Positions 56,896 through 64,000 of a stretch of 64,000 nucleotides of DNA are shown piece by piece (the first letter of the stretch is position 1; each line of letters opens with the position of its first letter). Under the pieces are notes generated by a model, which was given only the letters and a program-made list of their open reading frames with translations, was not told the DNA's origin and ran no database searches. The position numbers and the translations under genes were made by a program. The DNA is from Paraburkholderia tuberum STM678 (lineage in GTDB: Bacteria > Pseudomonadota > Gammaproteobacteria > Burkholderiales > Burkholderiaceae). Location of the stretch: the NCBI RefSeq assembly GCF_902833905.1, contig NZ_CADFGP010000026.1, positions 1 through 64,000 of the forward strand. Reading direction: 5' to 3'.

Positions 56896-57777
56896 TTATG
56901 ACGCGAAAGCAAAGAGTGGATGCTGATCCAAGCCCGCTGCTACTGCACTGTTCCACTCGCCGGTCAGTTTGGCTTGCGCCGCTTCTGCTTCAGCTTTGCT
57001 ACGGAACGCTGCAAAAACGCTGGCACCCGATCCGGACATCCGCGCTGGCGCGATGCTTTCAAACCACCGCAACACTTGCGCTACTTCCGCGTACTTTCCT
57101 ACGACAACTTGCTGCATGTCATTCCGGCCGAAGCTTTCTGGCCATCCAGTGTTGCAGCTGTGTTCTGCAGGAAAGTCCGTAATTTTGAGGGGCTTTGTAT
57201 CTCTTGTCAACGCTTTTTCGGAAAAAATCGCTGCAGTCGGAACCTGCACCCTCGGCGTCACTACCAGGAAGTAACGCGGCGGCAATTGTACAACGTCCAA
57301 TGATTCTCCGACACCCTCTGCAAACGCATTTTTTCCAAATACGAAGAAAGGCACGTCCGCGCCGAGTTTCAACGCAAGATCCTGCAACTCCTGACGTGGC
57401 AGATCGAGCTTCCACAGGCGATTGAGCGCGAGCAGCGTCGTCGCCGCATCGGAACTGCCGCCGCCGAGGCCCGCGCCCATCGGCAGGCGCTTGTCGATTT
57501 CGATATCGACGCCTTCGCGGGAGCCCGTATGTACCTTCAGCAACGTCGCGGCGCGTACGGTCAGGTCATGCTCGGGTGGCACGTCGGCGATTTCGGTGCG
57601 GCGCGTGATGAAACCGTCGTCGCGTCGCGTGAAGTGCAGCGTGTCGCCCCAGTCAAGCAACTGGAAGACCGTCTGCAGCGTGTGATAACCATCCGGCCGA
57701 CGGCCGGTGATGTGCAGGAAGAGATTGAGTTTCGCTGGCGCGAGACAGTCGCGCAGCGAATTGCTTGTTTCGATCAT
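56896..57777 (-). CDS. ispE: 4-diphosphocytidyl-2-C-methyl-D-erythritol kinase
   Basis: A 293-residue GHMP kinase of the MEP isoprenoid pathway. It has CLAPAKLNLFLHITGRRPDGYHTLQTVFQLLDWGD with the catalytic lysine region, the ATP loop KRLPMGAGLGGGSSDAATTLLAL and the C-terminal ARMSGSGASVFAAF. The 3' third of the gene (56900-57300) is noticeably less GC-rich than the 5' part. The lolB start is 88 bases upstream on the same strand. Confidence 0.96.
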   Translation of the reverse strand: MIETSNSLRDCLAPAKLNLFLHITGRRPDGYHTLQTVFQLLDWGDTLHFTRRDDGFITRRTEIADVPPEHDLTVRAATLLKVHTGSREGVDIEIDKRLPMGAGLGGGSSDAATTLLALNRLWKLDLPRQELQDLALKLGADVPFFVFGKNAFAEGVGESLDVVQLPPRYFLVVTPRVQVPTAAIFSEKALTRDTKPLKITDFPAEHSCNTGWPESFGRNDMQQVVVGKYAEVAQVLRWFESIAPARMSGSGASVFAAFRSKAEAEAAQAKLTGEWNSAVAAGLDQHPLFAFAS

Positions 57778-57865
57778 GAGTGAAGGCTACATGCGCCACG
57801 GTGGCGCCAAACGGGTAGCAAGGTTACGTGAGCGGATGCTGGACAAAAGGCCCAGCAAGAACGAC

Positions 57866-58498
57866 TCACTGATCCAGCACGAGCTTGATGTCGAGTGGCG
57901 GCTCCGAGCGGCTCAGATTGAGGCGCTTCACGCCGGTGGCTGGCGCATCGGCATAGGCCACATAGTCGATCGTCCAGCCGTCCTGGGTGATCTGCTTCAG
58001 GCGCGACGGTTGCTCCGGATCCTTCTCGGTCTTCGCGCGCGAAGTCGGCGCCGGCGACGGTTGCAGCCAGTAGCGCAACCCTTCGACCGGCAGCGTGAAG
58101 CCGAGCGCGTTCTGCATCAGCGTCGACACGTTATCGGCGGTGAGCGGCTGGCGGTTCGGCAATTCGAGCGTGGCCGAAGCCGGCGACGAAGTCACGATGG
58201 CCAGCGTCTGGCCAAGCGGATTGCGCAACTGCAGCGTGACGGTGTCGCCCGTTTCCTGCCACGAGAAATTGCCGTAAGCGTTGCGCTGCTGGCCGTTCTG
58301 ATCGTTGTATTGGATCGCGAAGCGGCCCTGATACGAGCGGCTCGTCTGCGCGGTGACTTCGGTGGCGGCGTTCGACGTGGACGGCCCCTGCGGCTTCACC
58401 GACGCGCAGCCGGCCAGCGCGACAACCGCCGCCGCCGCGAAACCAACCGCGCTGCCGCGAGGCGCCCTGGAAAAAGAAATCAAACGGGAAAGACGCAT
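57866..58498 (-). CDS. lolB: Outer-membrane lipoprotein insertase LolB
   Basis: A 210-residue lipoprotein that receives lipoproteins from LolA and inserts them in the outer membrane. The signal peptide ends in the lipobox VVALAGC (Cys about 32). The LolB domain shows YQGRFAIQYNDQNGQQRNAYGNFSWQETGDTVTLQLRNPLGQTLAIV and VEGLRYWLQPSP. The ATG at 58498 shares one base with the stop of the upstream TPR gene (TGATG), so translation is coupled. ispE follows, as usual. Confidence 0.92.
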   Translation of the reverse strand: MRLSRLISFSRAPRGSAVGFAAAAVVALAGCASVKPQGPSTSNAATEVTAQTSRSYQGRFAIQYNDQNGQQRNAYGNFSWQETGDTVTLQLRNPLGQTLAIVTSSPASATLELPNRQPLTADNVSTLMQNALGFTLPVEGLRYWLQPSPAPTSRAKTEKDPEQPSRLKQITQDGWTIDYVAYADAPATGVKRLNLSRSEPPLDIKLVLDQ

Positions 58499-60339
58499 CA
58501 AAGGTTGTTTACCTGAAGACGTTGCAACGTTTTGACGAGCGTCTCGTTGTCGGGTTCGAGCTTGCGAGCCTCGCGAAACGCGGCGCGCGCCTGTTCCTGC
58601 TCGCCGGCCTTCCACAGCACTTCGCCGAGGTGCGCGCCGATTTCCGCGTTCGGCTGGAGGCTGTATGCCTTGCGCAGCAGCTTGATCGCATCGGCCGTGT
58701 CACCCATCCGGTACTTGACCCAGCCGACGCTGTCCATGATGAACGCATCGTTCGGTGCGAGCGCCGAGGCCTTCTCGACCAGCTTGTCCGCCTCTGGCAG
58801 GCGCTGGTTGCGATCTGCGAGCGAATAGCCGAGCGCGTTATACGCCTGCGGATTGTCCGGCTGCGTCTGGATCAGCTTGCGCAGCTGCGCTTCCATGATG
58901 TCGTAATGGCCGGTTTTCTCGGCGGCCATCGCGTAGTCGTAGGTGAGGTCGGGGTCGTCGGGAAAGTTCGCCGTGGCTTGCTGCAGACGCGCTTCGGCCT
59001 CCGGGTAGCGCTTCGCGTCGAACAGGATCGCCGCATCGGTGCGCGCAATCAGCGCCACATCACGCGGATCGGAGGTCTGCAAGTTGGAAAGCAACTGGCG
59101 CGCCTCCTCGGTCTTGCCCTGTTTCGCGAGCAGTTGCGCGCGGGTAATCTGCGCGGCCAGGTATTGTTGACTCGCTGGCGAGATCTTGTTCAGCCAGTCG
59201 CTCGCGGCCGCCTCATTCTTCTGTTCGAGCGCTAGCTGCGCGAGGTAGATGTAGGCCTGGCCCGCATCGACACCCGGCGTCTTCTCGGCCTGCTGCGCGT
59301 ACTGCACCAGATACGTCTGCGCTTCGGGGAGATTCTTCTGCTGGATCTTGATCAGCGCGAGGGCCATCAGCGGTGTCAAGTCGTTGGGGTTTGCCTTGCG
59401 CATGAGTTCGAACTGCTTCTGCGCGTCGTCGAGACGGTCGCTGGCAAGATACATCTGCGCCAGCGCGAGCCGTGCGTCATGCGATTTCGGATTCTGCTGC
59501 ACGTACTTTTCGAGCGACGCGATGCCTTCCTTGCGCTCCTCCGGACCCATTTGCGACAGCATCAACGCCGCCGGCAGATAGTCGGGCTTGATCGTGAGCG
59601 CCTGCTCGAGCGACTTGTGCGCGCCCGGCGCGTCGTCGGCCAGCAACTGCTGACGCGCGAGGGCCAGTTGCGCCTCCGGCCGGTTCATGTCGTTCTTCAG
59701 CAGGTCCTGCAACACGTGCAGGCCACCGACGCGGTTCGGGCCGCGCGACAACAGCAGTTGCAGCGCGAGGATCGCGCTGCCGCGATTTTCCTCGGGTACC
59801 TTCGCCAGTTCTTGCGACAGGATTTGCGACGCATCGTCGGGCTTGCCAGACAGCACGAGCAACGACGCGTCGAGCTGGGCGGCGCGTTCCGAACTCGGCG
59901 CGTACTGTTGCCACAGTTGCGCGGCGGCGAGCGCGTCCGACGGGCTCTGCGCCGCCAGCGCTATTTCGGTGGCGCGTTGCGCCATGCGCGGGTCGTGAGT
60001 GTCGCGCGCGAGCGCGAGGTAGGTCTGATAGGCCGGTGCCGGCTGGTCGCGCTGCAGCGCGATCTCGGCGGCCAGCACCTGGAAGACGATCTGGCTCGAC
60101 AGCGGTACGCCGGGCAGCGACTTTTCGTCTTCAGGTGTTGCCGGACCCAGCGGGTCCGGCATCGTGACCGACGTGTCGTCGGAATCCGGCGACGGGTCCT
60201 GCGCATGCGCGGGCACGGCGGCCAGCGCACACAATCCGAGCGCGGCCGCACCGAGCATCCGGCGAGCGGACACGGCGAGCGGCACGTTGGACACGCGCGC
60301 GCGGCGCTTTGATAGCAGCTTCACGAAGGACACGTTCAT
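58498..60339 (-). CDS. Tetratricopeptide-repeat protein of the lolB operon
   Basis: A 613-residue exported TPR protein. A signal peptide covers about residues 1-46 (ending PAHAQ). The rest is a long run of helical repeats, with clear TPR units such as PEAQLALARQQLLADDAPGAHKSLEQALTIKPDYLPA, SHDARLALAQMYLASDRLDDAQKQFELMRKANPND and PDNPQAYNALGYSLADRNQRLPEADKLVEKASALAPND. It probably acts as a periplasmic or lipid-anchored scaffold; its steady position before lolB suggests an envelope role, which is inference. It is divergent from mutM with 87 bases between. Confidence 0.9.
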   Translation of the reverse strand: MNVSFVKLLSKRRARVSNVPLAVSARRMLGAAALGLCALAAVPAHAQDPSPDSDDTSVTMPDPLGPATPEDEKSLPGVPLSSQIVFQVLAAEIALQRDQPAPAYQTYLALARDTHDPRMAQRATEIALAAQSPSDALAAAQLWQQYAPSSERAAQLDASLLVLSGKPDDASQILSQELAKVPEENRGSAILALQLLLSRGPNRVGGLHVLQDLLKNDMNRPEAQLALARQQLLADDAPGAHKSLEQALTIKPDYLPAALMLSQMGPEERKEGIASLEKYVQQNPKSHDARLALAQMYLASDRLDDAQKQFELMRKANPNDLTPLMALALIKIQQKNLPEAQTYLVQYAQQAEKTPGVDAGQAYIYLAQLALEQKNEAAASDWLNKISPASQQYLAAQITRAQLLAKQGKTEEARQLLSNLQTSDPRDVALIARTDAAILFDAKRYPEAEARLQQATANFPDDPDLTYDYAMAAEKTGHYDIMEAQLRKLIQTQPDNPQAYNALGYSLADRNQRLPEADKLVEKASALAPNDAFIMDSVGWVKYRMGDTADAIKLLRKAYSLQPNAEIGAHLGEVLWKAGEQEQARAAFREARKLEPDNETLVKTLQRLQVNNL

Positions 60340-60426
60340 GGAAATCCGTTCAATGTTTCAGTCGATTGTAACGCGCTCGCTACAATACGCGCACAACCAC
60401 TCACGCAAGTAGCAGACCAATCAGCC

Positions 60427-61257
60427 ATGCCAGAGTTGCCAGAAGTCGAGGTTACCCGACGGGGGATCGAACCGTATGTGTCCGGGCGCAAGGTTGAGCG
60501 CGTCGACGTGCGGACGGCCGCGCTGCGCTGGCCAATTCCGGCCGACCTTGCGAAAACCTTGCGCGGCCACGTGGTGCGCAAAGTCGAGCGACGCGGCAAG
60601 TATTTGCTGTTCGAAATCGACGCTGGGTGGTTCATCGTCCACCTCGGCATGACGGGCACGTTGCGCGTTCTGCGTCATGTGCCGCATCCGCCTGCCGCGG
60701 CGAAGCACGATCATGTCGACTGGATCTTCGACGACTTTATCCTGCGCTATCGTGATCCCCGCCGCTTCGGCGCGGTGCTATGGCATCCGCGCGAAGCAGG
60801 CGACATCCTCGAACATCCGCTGCTCGCGAGCCTTGGCGTCGAGCCTTTCTCGCCGGCTTTTTCGGGCGCGCTGATGCATCGGTTGACGCGCGGGCGCAAG
60901 GTGTCGGTGAAGCAGGCGCTGCTGGCGGGGGACATCGTGGTCGGCGTGGGCAATATCTACGCGTCGGAGAGTCTGTTTCGCGCGGGCATCCGGCCGACCA
61001 CCGCGGCGCGCCGCGTGTCGCTCGTGCGTTATGAACTGCTGGCCGATGCCGTGCGCGTGACGCTCGCCGCCGCGATCGACAAGGGCGGCAGCACGCTGCG
61101 CGATTTCGTCGGCAGCGACGGCGAAAGCGGCTATTTTCAGCTCGACTACTTCGTCTATGATCGCGCGGGCCTGCCATGCCGCGTGTGTGGAACGCCAATC
61201 AAACAGATCGTGCAGGGGCAACGCTCCACGTACTTCTGTCCCACTTGCCAGCGCTAG
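60427..61257 (+). CDS. mutM: Formamidopyrimidine-DNA glycosylase
   Basis: A 276-residue base-excision enzyme removing 8-oxoguanine and formamidopyrimidines. The catalytic N-terminus MPELPEVEVTRRGIEP is intact (Pro-2, Glu-3). KQALLAGDIVVGVGNIYASESLFRAGI is the helix-two-turn-helix. The C-terminal zinc finger is CRVCGTPIKQIVQGQRSTYFCPTC. A TACAAT at 60381-60386 may be its -10 box. mutY follows after seven bases, so both 8-oxoguanine repair enzymes are in one operon. Confidence 0.97.
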   Translation: MPELPEVEVTRRGIEPYVSGRKVERVDVRTAALRWPIPADLAKTLRGHVVRKVERRGKYLLFEIDAGWFIVHLGMTGTLRVLRHVPHPPAAAKHDHVDWIFDDFILRYRDPRRFGAVLWHPREAGDILEHPLLASLGVEPFSPAFSGALMHRLTRGRKVSVKQALLAGDIVVGVGNIYASESLFRAGIRPTTAARRVSLVRYELLADAVRVTLAAAIDKGGSTLRDFVGSDGESGYFQLDYFVYDRAGLPCRVCGTPIKQIVQGQRSTYFCPTCQR

Positions 61258-61264
61258 ATTCTCG

Positions 61265-62398
61265 ATGCCTTCCCGCCTGACCCCAACGACCGGCGCGCGC
61301 TCCAGCGCGTCCGACACCACGCCCGCGTTTGCGCCGATGCCCGAGTTTTCCGCGCGGCTGATCGCGTGGCAGCGGCAGCACGGCCGCCACGATCTGCCGT
61401 GGCAGAACACGCGCGATCCGTATCGCATCTGGCTGTCCGAGATCATGCTGCAGCAGACTCAGGTGTCGACGGTGATTCCGTACTACGCGAAATTTCTCGC
61501 GCGTTTCCCGGATGTCGCCGCGCTCGCCGCCGCGCCGTCCGATGACGTGATGGCGCTGTGGGCCGGCCTCGGCTACTACACGCGCGCGCGCAATCTGCAT
61601 CGCTGCGCGCAGGTCGTCGTCGAGCAGCATGGCGGCGCGTTTCCCGCGTCGGTCGATCAGCTCGCCGAGTTGCCCGGCATTGGCCGCTCGACGGCCGCGG
61701 CGATCGCGTCGTTCGCGTTCGGCGCGCGCGCGACGATTCTCGACGGCAACGTGAAGCGCGTGCTCGCGCGCGTATTCGGCGTCGAAGGCTTTCCGGGCGA
61801 GAAGAAAGTCGAGAACGCAATGTGGACGCTCGCGGAGTCACTGCTGCCGTCGAATGCGTCGAACGCGGAGCTCAGCGGGTACACGCAGGGCTTGATGGAT
61901 CTCGGCGCGACATTGTGCGTGCGCGGCAAACCCCATTGCTCGCGCTGTCCGTTCGCGCCGGACTGCGTTGCCAACGTCACCGGACGTCAACGTGAATTGC
62001 CGACCGCGCGCCCGAAGAAAACGGTGCCGACACGCCGTACGTGGATGCTGCTGCTGCGCGACGGCAATGCGGTGATGCTCGAGCGGCGTCCGCCGTCGGG
62101 CATCTGGGGTGGTCTGTGGAGTTTGCCCGAAGCTGCCGACGAAGCATCGCTGGCCGAGCGGGCGCGCGCGTTCGGCGGCGACGGCGAAGTGTCCGCGCTC
62201 GCGTCGTTCTCACACGTATTCACGCATTTCAAGCTCGATATCGAACCGCGGCTTGCGGAGTTCGATCGCGGTGTCGGCGCCCTGGCCGCGCTCAACGATG
62301 CGGACACCGCATGGGTTGCGCTCAGCGATCTGGATTCGTTCGGCGTGCCGGCGCCGGTGCGCAAGCTGCTCGCCAGTCTGCATGGTTCGTTGCTCTAG
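61265..62398 (+). CDS. mutY: A/G-specific adenine glycosylase
   Basis: A 377-residue enzyme that removes adenine mispaired with 8-oxoguanine. It has WQNTRDPYRIWLSEIMLQQTQVSTVIPYY, the helix-hairpin-helix AELPGIGRSTAAAIASFAFG with downstream catalytic Asp region, and the [4Fe-4S] ligands in CVRGKPHCSRCPFAPDC. The C-terminal NUDIX-like domain (VMLERRPPSGIWGGLWSLPE) recognises 8-oxoguanine. The ATG at 61265 lies seven bases after mutM; internal starts near MPEFSARLIAWQ are also possible because the first 27 residues are low-complexity. Confidence 0.95.
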   Translation: MPSRLTPTTGARSSASDTTPAFAPMPEFSARLIAWQRQHGRHDLPWQNTRDPYRIWLSEIMLQQTQVSTVIPYYAKFLARFPDVAALAAAPSDDVMALWAGLGYYTRARNLHRCAQVVVEQHGGAFPASVDQLAELPGIGRSTAAAIASFAFGARATILDGNVKRVLARVFGVEGFPGEKKVENAMWTLAESLLPSNASNAELSGYTQGLMDLGATLCVRGKPHCSRCPFAPDCVANVTGRQRELPTARPKKTVPTRRTWMLLLRDGNAVMLERRPPSGIWGGLWSLPEAADEASLAERARAFGGDGEVSALASFSHVFTHFKLDIEPRLAEFDRGVGALAALNDADTAWVALSDLDSFGVPAPVRKLLASLHGSLL

Positions 62399-62466
62399 CG
62401 GAATGGATCGGAGGTGCTGAGCGGGCGACTTGGGTCCGACGCGGCAGCCTTCACGACTTCAGGATT

Positions 62467-63102
62467 TCACAGCAACTGATGCTGTTGCATGTAGTGATGC
62501 ACGACGTCGATGCGCGCGCCGGCATCGGTTAATTCCATCAGCTTTTGCCGTGCGCGCAACGCGATTGGCAGCACCTCGGCGAGACGGTTCGACACCCACG
62601 ACGGATCGTCGAGCCGGAACGGCTCGGCGAACGGTAGGCTGTCCGGATCGCGTTCGCGGATCGTTGCGATGATCCGCTCGAGCACTTCCGCGCACGCGCC
62701 GAATTTGGCCAATAGCTCATTGCCCTCGAGCGGGAGATCATCGGCGAGCGGCTCGGCCATGCCGACCAGCAGACCGCTCGCTTCGACGCGATGCGATAAC
62801 AGACGAAAGCGCGTCGTGCCGCGCGCGCGAATCAGCAGCATGCCGAATGCATCGACGTCGCACTCGTCGATTTCGGCGAGACAGCCGATCGTTTCAGGTA
62901 CCGAAGGTTCTTCCTCGCGCGCGACTTCCGCGCCGCTTTTCAGCATGCAAACGCCGAACGGTGTTTTTTCGCGCAGACAGTCGCGCGCCATGTCGAGGTA
63001 GCGCGCTTCGAAGATTTTGAGCGGCAGCAAGCCATCGGGAAATAGCACCGTATGCAGCGGAAACAGCGGCAAATCGGCGTACACAGTAGGCGTAGAGGAC
63101 AT
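62467..63102 (-). CDS. LON peptidase substrate-binding (N-terminal) domain protein
   Basis: A 211-residue stand-alone Lon N-domain protein without ATPase or protease parts. It has DLPLFPLHTVLFPDGLLPLKIFEARYLDMARDCL, FGVCMLKSGAEVAREEEPSVPETIGCLAEI and RARGTTRFRLLSHRVEASGLLVGMAEPL, then a helical C-terminus. The family is widespread and its function unclear, possibly substrate or adaptor binding. It is 39 bases downstream of rapZ on the same strand. Confidence 0.9.
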   Translation of the reverse strand: MSSTPTVYADLPLFPLHTVLFPDGLLPLKIFEARYLDMARDCLREKTPFGVCMLKSGAEVAREEEPSVPETIGCLAEIDECDVDAFGMLLIRARGTTRFRLLSHRVEASGLLVGMAEPLADDLPLEGNELLAKFGACAEVLERIIATIRERDPDSLPFAEPFRLDDPSWVSNRLAEVLPIALRARQKLMELTDAGARIDVVHHYMQQHQLL

Positions 63103-63141
63103 GGCGCAACGCTTCGGGTTAAGGCCGCGCGATGCGGCCGG

Positions 63142-64000
63142 TTAAGCCACCAGCTTCGATGATTCGCCGACGTCGACCGGCGCATCGCGGTGCCGCACAA
63201 TCACATTCGCCGATGTTGCGAGACGCGCGGCAAGCGTCTCCGCGATAAATACCGAGCGGTGCTGGCCGCCCGTGCAACCGATTGCGACGGTCAGGTAGCT
63301 GCGATTGTCGTCGCGGAAATGCGGCAGCCACTTGGACAGATACTTCTCGATGTCGTCGATCATCTCGTGGACGACCGGCTGCGCATCGAGAAAATCCATG
63401 ACCGGTTTGTCGAGGCCGGTGAGCGGCCTCAATTCATGATCGTAGTATGGGTTCGGCAGCGTGCGTACGTCGAATACGAAATCCGCGTCGAGCGGTACGC
63501 CGCGCTTGAAGCCGAACGACTCGAACATCAGCACGAGCCCCGCGTCCTCCTGTTCGATGAAGCGCTTGACCCATGCGCGCAGCACGTTCGCGCGCAGATT
63601 GCTCGTGTCGATCTGATGGCCGAATTCGGCAAGTCCCGCGACCAGTTCGCGCTCGCGTTCGATCGCTTCGGCGAGCGACGTGAGCAGGCCAACGTCCGCG
63701 TCGTGCGCGGGCGAGCCGGACAGCGGATGGCGGCGACGCGTTTCGGAAAAGCGTTGAATCAGCGACTGCGTGCTCGCGCTCAGGAACAGCACGCGCACGT
63801 CGTGCGAGCGCTTGAGGTCGCGGATCATCGCGGGCATTTCGTCGAGCGACGAACCGGAGCGCGCGTCGATCGCGACCGCGAGACGATCCTGGCCGTCCGC
63901 GGCGAGGTAGGTGGCGAGTTGCTGCAGGAAACGCGGCGGCAGATTATCGACGCAGTAATAACCCGCGTCTTCGAGCGCGTTCAGGGCAACCGATTTGCCG
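63142..64000 (-). CDS. rapZ: RNase adapter/nucleotide-binding protein RapZ (5' end outside window)
   Basis: The frame is open to the window edge and reads ...GKSVALNALEDAGYYCVDNLPPRFLQQL, so the Walker A loop lies just at the boundary and only a few N-terminal residues are missing. Later segments LFLSASTQSLIQRFSETRRRHPLSG, DTSNLRANVLRAWVKRF, FESFGFKRGVPLDADFVFDVRTLPNPYYDHELRPLTG and VAIGCTGGQHRSVFIAETLA are characteristic of RapZ (YvcJ). RapZ guides RNase E to the GlmZ small RNA in enterics; in Burkholderiaceae it usually sits beside hprK and ptsN, which are probably just beyond the window. Confidence 0.95.
   Translation of the reverse strand, partial: GKSVALNALEDAGYYCVDNLPPRFLQQLATYLAADGQDRLAVAIDARSGSSLDEMPAMIRDLKRSHDVRVLFLSASTQSLIQRFSETRRRHPLSGSPAHDADVGLLTSLAEAIERERELVAGLAEFGHQIDTSNLRANVLRAWVKRFIEQEDAGLVLMFESFGFKRGVPLDADFVFDVRTLPNPYYDHELRPLTGLDKPVMDFLDAQPVVHEMIDDIEKYLSKWLPHFRDDNRSYLTVAIGCTGGQHRSVFIAETLAARLATSANVIVRHRDAPVDVGESSKLVA

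Noticed and set aside
1..64000. CRISPR arrays, prophage modules, integrases, rRNA genes and complete insertion sequences.
   Set aside because: Looked for across the window; no regularly spaced repeats, phage structural genes, recombinases or rRNA sequence were seen.

Overview
The window is about 64 kb of GC-rich, tightly packed chromosome from a betaproteobacterium of the Burkholderiaceae, most likely Paraburkholderia or a close relative. The evidence is gene order and family content: amtB-gshA-gshB-EIIA-ptsH-ptsI, a Burkholderia-type cytochrome c oxidase cluster that includes an OmpA-tailed subunit II, a class II leuA, a CydP-containing cyd operon, and ispE-tRNA-Gln-prs-rplY-pth. The assignment rests on recognition of protein families, not on a database search.

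Layout. 1-6.4 kb: end of an ammonium transporter, glutathione synthesis (gshA, gshB), then the general PTS proteins (EIIA-Man type, HPr, EI). 6.4-16.4 kb: housekeeping genes on both strands (MoeB/ThiF, CtpA protease, GpmA, rhodanese, Grx3, SecB, GpsA, macrodomain protein, TrmL, ComF, BioC-like methyltransferase). 15.9-26.6 kb: the aa3 oxidase locus (DUF2244, CoxB, CoxA, a 44-residue small protein, CtaG, DUF2970, CoxC, an opposing DUF2909 gene, SURF1, a SCO-like membrane protein, CtaA, CtaB, SCO). 26.6-29.0 kb: YciI, MetQ and a MarR-GNAT fusion. 29.3-37.2 kb: an N-acetylglucosamine operon (GntR/UTRA regulator, nagA, SIS-domain deaminase, EIIA-HPr-EI fusion, EIICB transporter). A 316-bp element built of nested palindromes lies between the last two genes.

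37.2-41.8 kb: cytochrome bd oxidase (cydX, cydB, cydA, cydP) and rpoH, which carries a perfect CIRCE operator. 42-47.3 kb: a PagL-like lipid A deacylase, an NTF2-like protein, a C-terminally truncated class II leuA that still has an attenuator-like leader with a leucine-rich mini-ORF, YbiB, an FAH-family hydrolase and maleylacetoacetate isomerase. 47.3-50.0 kb: ftsY, rsmD, coaD. 50.0-52.7 kb: a looser accessory segment (MarR-like regulator, a hypothetical gene, a MASE1-like membrane protein and a short broken copy of it) between coaD and a YfhL ferredoxin. 53-64 kb: hisC, pth, rplY, prs, tRNA-Gln, ispE, lolB, a TPR protein, mutM, mutY, a Lon-N-domain protein and the start-truncated rapZ at the window edge.

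The genes form three main working units. The aa3 oxidase structural genes sit with their heme A and copper assembly factors. The bd oxidase is a separate high-affinity branch with a possible FNR/ANR site. The GlcNAc operon encodes its own complete phosphoryl chain, independent of the general PTS chain near 4 kb. The items most worth checking are the palindromic element at 34.9-35.2 kb, the leuA leader attached to a broken leuA, the CIRCE site at rpoH, the paired operator repeats at nagR, and the degenerate second EIIB domain of the GlcNAc transporter.
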